Assembly (NCBI RefSeq): GCF_020782235.1
Contig: NZ_JAJGNO010000005.1
Coordinates: 124,001 to 188,000 of the forward strand
From: Sphingobium naphthae
GTDB taxonomy: Bacteria; Pseudomonadota; Alphaproteobacteria; Sphingomonadales; Sphingomonadaceae
DNA length: 64,000 nucleotides
Reading direction: 5' to 3'
A program made the position numbers and the translations under genes. This document shows positions 27,406-35,747 of this stretch, in pieces (position 1 is the stretch's first letter; each line of letters begins with the position of its first letter). The notes under the pieces are model-generated. The model saw nothing but the letters and a program-made list of their open reading frames with translations. It ran no database searches and was not told the DNA's origin.

Positions 27406-28782
27406 TCACACAGTCTGCATCAGCCCTTCGATGCCAAGGACCTCGAGACCTTGAGGTTCAACCTCATGGTGGTTGGTAACGGATTGATACGCATCTCCCA
27501 GCATCAGCAGCCTCGCCTCATCAAATCGACGGCCGATCAACTGCATCCCGATCGGCAAGCCTGCTTGCGTGAACCCGCACGGAACCGCGAGAGCAGGATG
27601 CTGGGCGATTGACCAAGGTACCAGGAGACGGGTCAGGGACCGCGTCACCGCTATCACATCTTCAGCTTCGGCGATCGAAGGCGCGACACGGTCGACTGTC
27701 GGCGTAATGAGGAAGTCGACCTGCTGGAACACGCTGTCGACGCGATGTTGCCACAGAATCTTCGCCCGCACAGCATTAGAATATTCAACGCCGGTCACCT
27801 TGTAGCCCAGCATGAGACGATCATAGACGGACTGGCCGAATTTATCCCGGTCGGACAGCATCGCATTTTCATAATAGGCTGCTGCGTCACATAGAAGGAT
27901 CGGCCCCGCATCCCTCTGTACGAATTCCGCAGTCGGGAGATCGACTTCAACAATATTCAGTCCAAGGCCTGAAAAGATCTCGATGGACTTGCGGACTGCC
28001 GCTTCGATTTCGGGCGCAATATCTTCGAAGAAGAAATTTCTCGGAACGCCCAGCGTCAAACCTTCCGGCCCCAGCGCCCGATGATGCGACCAGCTTTTGA
28101 CGGGCACGTTGCAGCTGGTTTCGTCCAGGGGATCATAGCCGGCGATCACATCATAGACATCCGCGACAGCACGAACGGTCCTCGCCATAGGCCCGATCGT
28201 GTCGAAGGTCGGGCAGAAGTGAATCGAACCCTGGTTCGATATCCGTCCGATCGTCGGGCGCAATCCCACCACGCCGTTCAGAGCGCTTGGGCCGCGGATG
28301 GAGCCACCACCATCGGTGGCGATCGAGACATCGCACATTCCCGCTGCGAGGGCCGCGCCAGATCCACCCGAAGACCCGCCAGGAATACGGTTGATGTCCC
28401 ACGGATTACGGCAGGCCCCGTAGAACTGGTTCTGGGAGGTGCTCGCAAAGGCGAGTTCATGCTGATTGGCCTTGCCCAGGATGATCGCGCCGGCTGCCCT
28501 CAGGCGCGCAACGACGGTGGCGTCACGGTCCGGAATTTCGTCACCGAAAAGCGGCGAGCCATTGGTGCGACAAATGCCCGCCACATCGATATTGTCCTTC
28601 ACCGTGACGGTGACGCCGTCGAGTTTCAGACGATCTTGTCCGCCATGCTGCGCCTGCCTCTCATCAGCGGCGCGCGCCTCGCGAACCGCCTGATCCCCAA
28701 CGGACGTAATGACCGCCTTGAGAACAGGGTTCAGGCTATTGATGCGGTCGATCTGCCTTTCGACCTTATCGGTAATAGTCAA
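27406..28782 (-). CDS. Amidase-signature family amidohydrolase
   Basis: 458 aa. The Ser-cisSer-Lys triad of amidase-signature enzymes is visible: Lys in VTVKDNIDVAG, cis-Ser in ATDGGGSIRGPS, and the glycine-serine block GGSSGGSGAALAAGMCD. It resembles GatA and AtzE-type amidases; the absence of gatB/gatC here argues for small-molecule hydrolysis. The start is TTG 28782 with AGGAG 7 nt upstream. First gene of the leftward operon with the TRAP system and divergent from the LysR gene, so its substrate is probably the imported compound or a product of it. Confidence 0.85.
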   Translation of the reverse strand: MTITDKVERQIDRINSLNPVLKAVITSVGDQAVREARAADERQAQHGGQDRLKLDGVTVTVKDNIDVAGICRTNGSPLFGDEIPDRDATVVARLRAAGAIILGKANQHELAFASTSQNQFYGACRNPWDINRIPGGSSGGSGAALAAGMCDVSIATDGGGSIRGPSALNGVVGLRPTIGRISNQGSIHFCPTFDTIGPMARTVRAVADVYDVIAGYDPLDETSCNVPVKSWSHHRALGPEGLTLGVPRNFFFEDIAPEIEAAVRKSIEIFSGLGLNIVEVDLPTAEFVQRDAGPILLCDAAAYYENAMLSDRDKFGQSVYDRLMLGYKVTGVEYSNAVRAKILWQHRVDSVFQQVDFLITPTVDRVAPSIAEAEDVIAVTRSLTRLLVPWSIAQHPALAVPCGFTQAGLPIGMQLIGRRFDEARLLMLGDAYQSVTNHHEVEPQGLEVLGIEGLMQTV

Positions 28783-29252
28783 AGCATCGCTCCTGGAAAA
28801 TGCGTCGGATTAAATCGAACGTCGCGTCATTGATCAAACTGGTCGGGCCATGAATTCTGGCAGATTGCCTCTCGACAGAGAGGCGTCATGCAGTGCTGCT
28901 ATCGCTCGAATCCGCATATGACAGCGTTCACACACCATGGCATCGCGTGATATCGACCCGCGTCGTCGAACGGCAGCTGGTGCTGCGCGAAGCATTTTGC
29001 CGAAATATTCCTCTACCATCCAATCTGGGTATACCGCAGTCAGGGCGCCGGATAGCCGCAATTGCTCGTTCGCAGCGATAGCAGAAACCTATTGCTTGCT
29101 CCATTGGTTGGACGGCATAGCCTCTCACATAGGCCGGCAGCCTGTGTCTCAGCATGGGCCAGACGGGCGCTCGCGGCTTTGAGGTCGATCATGGTGGAGC
29201 TGTCCGCGTCCGCAGCACCAAAGCCGTGGCATGGAGTTGGAGATTGTCTCAG
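28783..29252. promoter_or_regulatory. Divergent control region between amidase and LysR genes
   Basis: About 470 bp without a supportable gene. It holds a perfect hairpin/dyad, GCCTCTC (28867-28873) and GAGAGGC (28878-28884), 4-nt loop, about 85 bp upstream of the amidase start. This could be an operator or leader structure. No family-like reading frame was found on either strand. Confidence 0.4.
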
Positions 29253-30149
29253 ATGCGCTTACGTCAGATGGAGCTTTTTGCAGCGGTGGTGGAACATGGG
29301 TCGATCCGACGCGCTGCCGAGGCGTTGAACATGGCCCAGCCGTCCGTGTCCTCCCAGCTTGTCGCCCTCGAGACGGAAGTCGGAGGCGCGCTCATGAACC
29401 GCCATGCACGCGGCGTCACCCTGACGCCAGCCGGACGGGTTTTTCTCAGGGAAGCAAGAGCAACGCTGACCGCTGCAGACCGCGCGCGTCGCTTCACTGC
29501 TCAGGCAATGGAAGGCGCATCGGGCGACGTCGTCTTCGCAACCGTCATGTCTGTCGCCGCCGGCATATTGCCGTCCGCCCTCGCATCCTGGCGCAAGGCC
29601 CGGCCGGACGCGAGAGCCTATATGCACGAATATAGGAGCTCGGCCGACCTTTCGCGGGCAACAAGCCTCAACCAGCATGATTTTGCCGTCGGGCCCGAGC
29701 CGCTCGGGACGTTCGAGTTCCAGACATATCTTGGAAGCGAGGAATTCGTGGTCGTCCTGCCCGAGGGAGATCCCGTTGCGCAGGAAGCTGCAGTCGATAT
29801 TCGCGATCTGGCCAACCGGCCCTGGGTCATGTTTTCCAATGACCATGGCCTCTCCCAGATCATGACCCGGCTGTTTGCCGACGCCGGCATCCGCCCCGAT
29901 TGCGCGGTGTCGACAAGTCAGACAGAAGTCGCCGTGCGCCTGGCAGCAGTGGGCCTCGGCCCGACGATCGTACCGGCCAACGTCATACCAGCGCCCTATC
30001 GGGAGTTTGCCAGATCCTTCAAGGAGCCGTGGCACCGCAGCCTTTATGTCTATTCCCAGGATCCGCTTTCTGACCTTGCGGCCGCGCTGGTCGAGGATAT
30101 CCGCGCCGTGCTCTCACCAAAGAGCGATAGCCAAGTCCTATCGCTCTGA
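29253..30149 (+). CDS. LysR-family transcriptional regulator
   Basis: 298 aa from ATG 29253. The N-terminal helix-turn-helix is clear: LRQMELFAAVVEHGSIRRAAEALNMAQPSVSSQL, followed by the periplasmic-binding-protein-like effector domain. It lies between the leftward amidase/TRAP operon and the rightward cupin-to-porin genes, so it is the likely regulator of both. LysR proteins usually act at a divergent promoter; the inducer is unknown. Confidence 0.88.
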   Translation: MRLRQMELFAAVVEHGSIRRAAEALNMAQPSVSSQLVALETEVGGALMNRHARGVTLTPAGRVFLREARATLTAADRARRFTAQAMEGASGDVVFATVMSVAAGILPSALASWRKARPDARAYMHEYRSSADLSRATSLNQHDFAVGPEPLGTFEFQTYLGSEEFVVVLPEGDPVAQEAAVDIRDLANRPWVMFSNDHGLSQIMTRLFADAGIRPDCAVSTSQTEVAVRLAAVGLGPTIVPANVIPAPYREFARSFKEPWHRSLYVYSQDPLSDLAAALVEDIRAVLSPKSDSQVLSL

Positions 30150-30229
30150 CCCGGAAAAAAGGGCTTCACTCAATCGCTCGAAGGCTTAGCTTGGCTCGCA
30201 AACAAGAGGGTATTCGAAAGGTTTAATCA

Positions 30230-30619
30230 ATGTCCAAACTGGATCTCGCTGGCGCCGTCGTTGCTGAAAACTTCGAGGGCTGGTCCGATGCGCTGCGCGA
30301 GGAATTCAAGACCAATGCTTTCAACAAACAGGTTGGAAGCAAAATCCTGTCCGAAGATCACCGTGCCCGCGTCTGGTATATCGAGGTCAAGCCCGGCGAG
30401 CGCCTTCCCGCTCATCGTCATACGCTCGACTATTTCTGGACCGCCCTTGTCGATGGACATTCCATCCAGCACACCGATGACGGTACGACGCGGCGCGTCA
30501 GCTACAAGAAAGGTGACAGCCGGCATTTCGATTTCCCGGACGGCACTTATCTGCTGCACGATCTCGTCAATGCGGGTGACACTACGCTGGAATTCATCAC
30601 CGTGGAACATCTGGCATGA
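30230..30619 (+). CDS. Small cupin-domain protein
   Basis: 129 aa single-cupin fold. The first metal motif is AHRHTLDYFWTALVDG and the second region reads GDSRHFDFPDGTYLLHDLVNAGDTTLEFITVE. It resembles small cupins found in amino-acid and beta-alanine catabolic operons. It may be an isomerase, a dioxygenase-like enzyme or a sensor. It follows the LysR gene and begins the rightward catabolic series. Confidence 0.7.
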   Translation: MSKLDLAGAVVAENFEGWSDALREEFKTNAFNKQVGSKILSEDHRARVWYIEVKPGERLPAHRHTLDYFWTALVDGHSIQHTDDGTTRRVSYKKGDSRHFDFPDGTYLLHDLVNAGDTTLEFITVEHLA

Positions 30620-30874
30620 AGGCAACAGCCTGATACGGTGTGCCATCCGCCGTCCCGGCATTTGAAAGGCGTCCGCTGTCTCGCCAGGCTTCCCTGAAAT
30701 GGCGGCGCCTCTCAATCACTTTGATGCGGCATCCGCTCCGATCCGGTGCATGATCAATCGGGTCCAGGAATGGACTTGCAGCGCCGCGGTGGATCGCTGT
30801 GATCATCGCCTTCATGAGGCCGGGCGGTCAGAATTATCGACATGAGAAAATCAGAACAAGGCACGGAGAGAAAC

Positions 30875-31753
30875 GTGAACAAGCAGGAATTGAAGGTAGG
30901 CTTTATCGGCCTGGGGGTAATGGGCGGTCCGATGGTGCCCCACATCATTCAGGGCGGGTTCGAGGTCTTCGCGTTCGATATCAACGCCGAGGCGCAGGAA
31001 CGTGCCCGAGCAGATGGCGCAATCATCTGCTCGTCGGCAAAGGAAGTGGCCGACAAGGCCCAGGTCGTGCTGACCAGCCTCCCTTCACCCGCGATCTCCC
31101 GAGAGGTACTTTTCGGAGAGGACGGCATCGCGGCAGGCGCAAGCATTTCCATCTGGGTCGAACTGTCCACCATTGGTGCGCGGATCGTGCAGGAATTCGC
31201 CGACGAGTTTGCAAAGAGATCGATCGTGACGATCGATGCTCCGGTCAGCGGCGGCAACAAGGCGTCACGCGAGGGGAAGCTCGCGGTGATGGCCTCTGGT
31301 GAAAAGCTGAGCTTCGAAACGGTCCGGCCGATCCTCGAGTGCCTTGGCCGCACCTTCTATGTGGGGGACAAGCCGGGTCAGGGTCAGATCATGAAGCTGG
31401 TCAATCAGCATCTCAGTTCCACCGCGACGGCCGCGACAGCCGAGGCCGTGGCGCTCGGTGTCCATGGAGGTCTCGACATGAAGATCGTCCTGGACGTTCT
31501 CAATGCCGGGACCGGACAGAATGCGGCGACGCTGGACAAATTTCCCCGTCAGGTTCTGACCGGGGCCTATGCGCATGGTGCGAGCCTGTCCCTGATGCAC
31601 AAGGATCTGATGTTCCTCACGGATCAGGCGAAAGACTTCGGCATGCCGCTCGAAATCGCCGCCTCGGTTCGCAAGGTATGGGAAGAGGCAATGGCAGCGG
31701 GATCGCCGCAGGATGATCTGACGACCATCTATAAATTCATGCTTCCATCCTGA
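30875..31753 (+). CDS. 3-hydroxyisobutyrate-dehydrogenase-family oxidoreductase
   Basis: 292 aa from GTG 30875 (GGAGA upstream; upstream in-frame codons lack homology). Beta-hydroxyacid dehydrogenase: the NAD-binding GFIGLGVMGGPM at the start, substrate-binding APVSGGNKASREGKL, and the catalytic Lys region GQGQIMKLVNQHL. Family members act on 3-hydroxyisobutyrate, tartronate semialdehyde or related 3-hydroxyacids. The substrate here is undetermined; operon context suggests a step in breakdown of the imported amide or acid. Confidence 0.85.
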   Translation: MNKQELKVGFIGLGVMGGPMVPHIIQGGFEVFAFDINAEAQERARADGAIICSSAKEVADKAQVVLTSLPSPAISREVLFGEDGIAAGASISIWVELSTIGARIVQEFADEFAKRSIVTIDAPVSGGNKASREGKLAVMASGEKLSFETVRPILECLGRTFYVGDKPGQGQIMKLVNQHLSSTATAATAEAVALGVHGGLDMKIVLDVLNAGTGQNAATLDKFPRQVLTGAYAHGASLSLMHKDLMFLTDQAKDFGMPLEIAASVRKVWEEAMAAGSPQDDLTTIYKFMLPS

Positions 31754-31799
31754 CCGATGGCTACCGCGACCTCATAGGAAATTGTCAGGAATTCGCGCC

Positions 31800-32468
31800 A
31801 TGAGCAGCAATACGAAAATAGCATTCATCCATACCGTTCCTTTTCTCGCCGAGCTTTTTCAGGCTGCGGCCCTCGAAGCCGGTGTTCCGGCTGACGAAAT
31901 CATTCATCTCATCGACCCGGGGCTGTTTTCCCCGGGCAAGCCGGTCGCGCAGGATAGCGAGGAACTCGTCTCTGCGCTGGCGAACCGGATTTCTGCCCTG
32001 GCGGATATGGGCGCGCGGGGCGTGCTCATGACATGTTCCGCGCTGGGCAATGCGATCGAGATCGCTGCAAAGCGCTGCGCGATCCCGGTCATTCGGATTG
32101 ATCACCCCCTTGCCATGGCAGCCATCGAAGCCGGGGAGAGGATCGCGGTTCTCTCCACGCATCCAGAGGGGCTCGAGGACACGATGCAGATCGTCCGGGA
32201 TCGCGCTGCATCGCAGGGTCGCAAGGTTGAAGTCCAGCCTTGCTGCTGTGACGGTGCCTTCGACAAACTGGCTGCTGGCGATCCGGAAGGCCATGACCAG
32301 GAAGTAGCCAGAAGCATCTCGGAATTGCTGAAGCAGAACGACATTGTCGTTCTCGCCCAGCCTTCAATTGCAAGGGTACTTAAAATTATGCCGCCGGCTG
32401 AACGCGCACGGGTTCTGACCAGCATCGAACCAGGCGTTCACGCCCTCAAGAGGCTCGTGGCCGCATAA
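31800..32468 (+). CDS. Asp/Glu racemase superfamily protein
   Basis: 222 aa. The superfamily (racemases, maleate isomerase, arylmalonate decarboxylase) is recognised by LMTCSALGNAIEIA with the first catalytic Cys, and IPVIRIDHPLAMAAIEAG. At the second catalytic site, where racemases have a Cys (GCT), the sequence reads VVLAQPSIARVL, so that Cys is missing. A two-base racemase mechanism is therefore unlikely. Isomerase, lyase or decarboxylase activity is more plausible. ATG 31800 has AGGA upstream. Confidence 0.75.
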   Translation: MSSNTKIAFIHTVPFLAELFQAAALEAGVPADEIIHLIDPGLFSPGKPVAQDSEELVSALANRISALADMGARGVLMTCSALGNAIEIAAKRCAIPVIRIDHPLAMAAIEAGERIAVLSTHPEGLEDTMQIVRDRAASQGRKVEVQPCCCDGAFDKLAAGDPEGHDQEVARSISELLKQNDIVVLAQPSIARVLKIMPPAERARVLTSIEPGVHALKRLVAA

Positions 32469-32491
32469 GAATGACATCTGGAGATATAATC

Positions 32492-32812
32492 GTGGAAAAT
32501 AAGGCGCACCAACTTCGCATCTATCAGATCAAGAAAGGCAAGATGGCCGAATGGCTCGAGTTTTTCCGTGACACGCTGCTTCCGCTTCATGATCGGGTGA
32601 ACCTTCCCGTCATCGCCGCATGGCGAAATGTCGATCAGGAAAATGAATTCATCTGGATCCGCAGCTTCAAGTCCGTCGACACCATCGAGGAGCAGGAAAA
32701 GGCTTTCTTCTCCCAGCCTGATCGGATCGCGCTCGGAGATGTGCGTGGTACCTGGCTCGATGGTTTCAAGGTACGCGTCATCGAATCCCATGATTTGCCG
32801 CTCTCGTCCTGA
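32492..32812 (+). CDS. NIPSNAP family protein
   Basis: About 106 aa from GTG 32492, chosen because GGAG lies 8 nt upstream; an in-frame ATG at 32471 lacks this. The ferredoxin-like NIPSNAP pattern is visible: HQLRIYQIKKGKMAEWLEFF, then WRNVDQENEFIWIRSF. Bacterial members sit in many catabolic operons with unknown roles, sometimes as small-molecule binding or isomerase-like proteins. Confidence 0.78.
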   Translation: MENKAHQLRIYQIKKGKMAEWLEFFRDTLLPLHDRVNLPVIAAWRNVDQENEFIWIRSFKSVDTIEEQEKAFFSQPDRIALGDVRGTWLDGFKVRVIESHDLPLSS

Positions 32813-32862
32813 GGGCGGCTCCAGTCAGGGCAGCATCATTTCCGATTGAAGGTCCACAGTTT

Positions 32863-33297
32863 ATGACCAGCGTAATTGTTCCCCGCAACTCCATCAATCG
32901 GGAGGCAGCTCAAGGCCTGATCGACCGCGCGCTGGCACGCGCGATTGAACATGGCCGCAATGTCTCGATAGCAGTCGTCGACAATGGCGGTTCGCTCGTC
33001 GCTTTCACCCGAATGGACGAGGCGAAGATTTCAACCATTCAAGTCGCGATGGACAAGGCATTCACCTGCGCGACGACCAGGAAATCGACGCATGACTGGG
33101 GTGAATATATCAAGAATGATCCGCCCCTGGCAGCCTATCTTCCTGGTACGGTCAACCGCCTTATCGTGTACGGCGGCGGTGTTCCCATCATTTATAATGG
33201 TGAATGCATTGGTGGTCTGGGGGTGAGTGGATCTCACTACACCGGTGACATGGATATAAGCGAGTTTGCATTGGAGGGCTTCGGTACGCCTGCTTGA
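32863..33297 (+). CDS. GlcG/HbpS family (DUF336) protein
   Basis: 144 aa. The DUF336 pattern is clear: ALARAIEHGRNVSIAVVDNGGSLVAFTRMDEAK, then AMDKAFTCATTRKST and YGGGVPIIYNGECIGGLGVSG. Members bind haem or accompany glycolate, propanediol and aromatic catabolic genes; the function is unsettled. Last gene of the close-packed rightward series before a 640-bp gap and the porin gene. Confidence 0.82.
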   Translation: MTSVIVPRNSINREAAQGLIDRALARAIEHGRNVSIAVVDNGGSLVAFTRMDEAKISTIQVAMDKAFTCATTRKSTHDWGEYIKNDPPLAAYLPGTVNRLIVYGGGVPIIYNGECIGGLGVSGSHYTGDMDISEFALEGFGTPA

Positions 33298-33940
33298 GAA
33301 TTTATATTTGCAGGGACGCCTGCAGATAGGCTGCACGAATTCGTCGAAACCCTGGTTGCACAGCTTCCTCACCAAGCGGTTCTCGCCTTCTTGAAAGCGC
33401 AACCGCATTCGGGCTTGATGTGAGCAGCCGGTGAGGCCGACGGGGCCGTTGATAAACCCGTCCTGATGCGAAGGCTGTGCTGACAACCGGGCTTCGCAGA
33501 GCATGCAGAGCGCGCCCCATCGAGCCGTGCATGGCTGCTTCGAGAGGGAGAAATCGGTCCATGCCGGCATATCTTCTGCAGCGAGCCGGACGCCACAAAA
33601 GCAATCCGGGCGATGCAGTTTGTTTGTCCGGCGGCGTTGGCGGGCGCCTCATCCAGGGCATTGGATGTTGCGCGTTAGGCTCCACGCCTACTCCCGGGAT
33701 ACGCCGAGAGCTTGGGTGATCGATCCGGCCAATGATCTTTTTCGATTGAGGCCGGCCAAGGCGACGCGGTCGGTCATGGGATGCCGCGCGGGTGATCGCG
33801 CTCAGGATCGCGATCGCAACGGCAGCCAGCAACCCCCGGCTGCGCCACGCGCCCTTGCAGGTGATCGGTGGACATGTGGCCCGAAGCGCCCGGGGCATAT
33901 CGGCGCACGATAAAACAACAGATATCTTGGAGAAGATGAG
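33298..33940. other. Gap before the porin gene, no supportable gene
   Basis: About 640 bp. Long open frames occur on both strands, including a leftward one of 198 codons (33302-33898) with a hydrophobic N-terminal stretch. Their composition is Arg/Pro-rich and no family pattern is seen. The porin promoter is expected near the right end. It may hold a decayed gene. Confidence 0.45.
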
Positions 33941-35278
33941 ATGATGACCTGGATCGTGTCGATGTCGGCGATGGCCAGCTTGCCGACGTCAGCGGAAATT
34001 CCCGTGATCCCGAGCAATCCCCAGGATGTCAGCAGGGATCCCGTATCGATCTATCCCCCACCTGCCAAAAATCCGGAAGTGGAACAGCCGGCACCCGTGC
34101 AACCACCTTCTCTGGACAGCGTCGGCCAACGACCGCTTTTTGCCGACCTGGAAGCGCGCAAATGGCTGGCCGAGAAAGGCGTTACGCTTGCTGGCCGCAT
34201 CACCTTGCAGCCGGCCGCCAATTTCGGCGGTTACAAGGGGAACGGCTTCAGTCTGGTCCATCAGTCCAATTTTTCTGCGGCGTTCGATCTGGAGCGTCTG
34301 GGCGTCGTTCCCGGCGGGACCTTCAAGATCGGTCTGACCGACCGCCTGGGAGATTCCGTCAATGTGAACCGGACCGGCTCTTTAATCTTCACCCAGGGCT
34401 TTTATGGTCAATCCGAGAGCGTGCGGCTGAGTGAACTCAGCTACGAGCAAATTCTCCTGGACAAGAAACTGGCAATCAAGGTCGGCTTTGCGCCGATGGG
34501 CGCCGATTTCGGCAAATTGCCCTACATTTGCAATCTGATGAACAGCGGCATCTGCGGCCATGCACTTGGCCCCACATACAGCAGTGGATGGCGCAACGAT
34601 CCGACGGGTCAATGGGGCGTTCGCGTTAAATGGACCAGCAAATCCGGTTGGTATCTTCAGGCCGGTGCCTATGATGTCACACCGATCCGCATTACGCCTG
34701 GGCACGGATTTTATCTGGGATTTGAGGGGGTGACCGGGGCCTATTTCCCGATCGAGGCAGGCTATTCCTGGGGCAAGTCTCCAAGCGACTATGCAGGCAC
34801 GATCAGGGTTGGCGCATATTATGATACCTCAAAGGCGCCTCTGCTCGGTCGTCCGTCCGCCTTCGTCAAGGGGCGAAGCGGCTTGATCCTGCAGGGCGCT
34901 CAGCAGCTGTGGAAGCCTGAGGCAAACACGGTTCGCGGGATCGCTGTTTTCGGGGTCTTCACCATTGCCGACAAGGCGTCCGGGCTGATCCGCCGCAATT
35001 ACGAAATAGGGGCAAGCTGGCGGGGAATGCTTGCTTCGCGCCCTGACGATATTGCCAGCATCGGTTGGGTCCGTCTCAACGTAAATGACCATGTGAATGA
35101 TGGCGCCCTGCTGTCGCAGCGCCGAACCAACGAGCAGATGTTCGAGGTCAACTATGGTTTTCAGGTCGCGCCCTGGCTCATAGCCCGGCCTGTGCTCAAT
35201 TATAATATCCGGCCAGGCGGCTATCCAGGACGCCAGAACGCCTTCATGGTTGCCGCGCATATCCAGGCCACGCTCTGA
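33941..35278 (+). CDS. OprB-family carbohydrate-selective porin
   Basis: 445 aa outer-membrane beta-barrel. After a short hydrophobic leader and a Pro-rich segment (about residues 25-60) the OprB pattern appears: GVTLAGRITLQPAANFGG, FTQGFYGQSESVRLSELSYEQ, GFAPMGADFGKLP, SGWRNDPTGQWGVRVKW. It ends in hydrophobic barrel strands with terminal Leu. The signal peptide is unusually weak, so the start may be elsewhere. It probably lets the substrate of the adjacent TRAP/amidase system cross the outer membrane. Confidence 0.8.
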   Translation: MMTWIVSMSAMASLPTSAEIPVIPSNPQDVSRDPVSIYPPPAKNPEVEQPAPVQPPSLDSVGQRPLFADLEARKWLAEKGVTLAGRITLQPAANFGGYKGNGFSLVHQSNFSAAFDLERLGVVPGGTFKIGLTDRLGDSVNVNRTGSLIFTQGFYGQSESVRLSELSYEQILLDKKLAIKVGFAPMGADFGKLPYICNLMNSGICGHALGPTYSSGWRNDPTGQWGVRVKWTSKSGWYLQAGAYDVTPIRITPGHGFYLGFEGVTGAYFPIEAGYSWGKSPSDYAGTIRVGAYYDTSKAPLLGRPSAFVKGRSGLILQGAQQLWKPEANTVRGIAVFGVFTIADKASGLIRRNYEIGASWRGMLASRPDDIASIGWVRLNVNDHVNDGALLSQRRTNEQMFEVNYGFQVAPWLIARPVLNYNIRPGGYPGRQNAFMVAAHIQATL

Positions 35279-35517
35279 CAAAAAAGCCTCACTCGCAAAG
35301 CGTAGCGCGCATAGCCGGAGCGGGGACGGAATGAGCAGCAAGACGCTGATCTTCTATCTGGCTTCTGGAGTGAGCCGCCCAGCGACCACCGTTTCAGCAA
35401 TTAGAGAAGGGCAATGGGCGTCCCCCGTTCGGGGCGGGCTCTGCGGCGCGTTCCGCGCCGTCGAGCCGGCGATGCCGTCTCGCCCGTTCCGGCAACGATC
35501 CCTGACGCGGGAGCGGA

Positions 35518-35727
35518 CATCGCGCAGGCGCGATGGCGCCGGGTTTGTCCGGCCGCGGCCAAAGCGGTGTGGGCGTCGCTACCCTCTAGGCCCGCAGCGT
35601 CGGGCCGCAAGCCGGCGCGCCGGCTCCTCCACTGCCGTTCCGGTCCTGCGGATGCTGCCCGCCTGAAGCTGCCGGCCTTCCAGTTCGCTCTTGCCGCCCA
35701 CCCCGCTTTCGCCGGGTCGGTGGTGTT
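35518..35727 (+). promoter_or_regulatory. Structured leader upstream of parB-like gene (copy 1 of 2)
   Basis: About 210 nt of GC-rich non-coding DNA ending 20 nt before the ParB-like start. It matches the leader upstream of ardC in order and spacing. A 20-nt block at 35570-35589 has one mismatch, then GCCGCAA (35604-35610), a perfect palindromic hairpin GCCGGCGCGCCGGC (35611-35624), TCCTCCACT, and a shared CGCCCACCCC near 35695. It may act as an RNA leader or a repeated regulatory site. Confidence 0.6.
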
Positions 35728-35747
35728 TTAGTCAAGGAGTGAAGACC

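Noticed and set aside
33302..33898. 198-codon leftward frame before the porin gene with a hydrophobic N-terminus
   Set aside because: The rest is Arg/Pro-rich with no family pattern or ribosome-binding site, so the signal-like stretch is probably chance.
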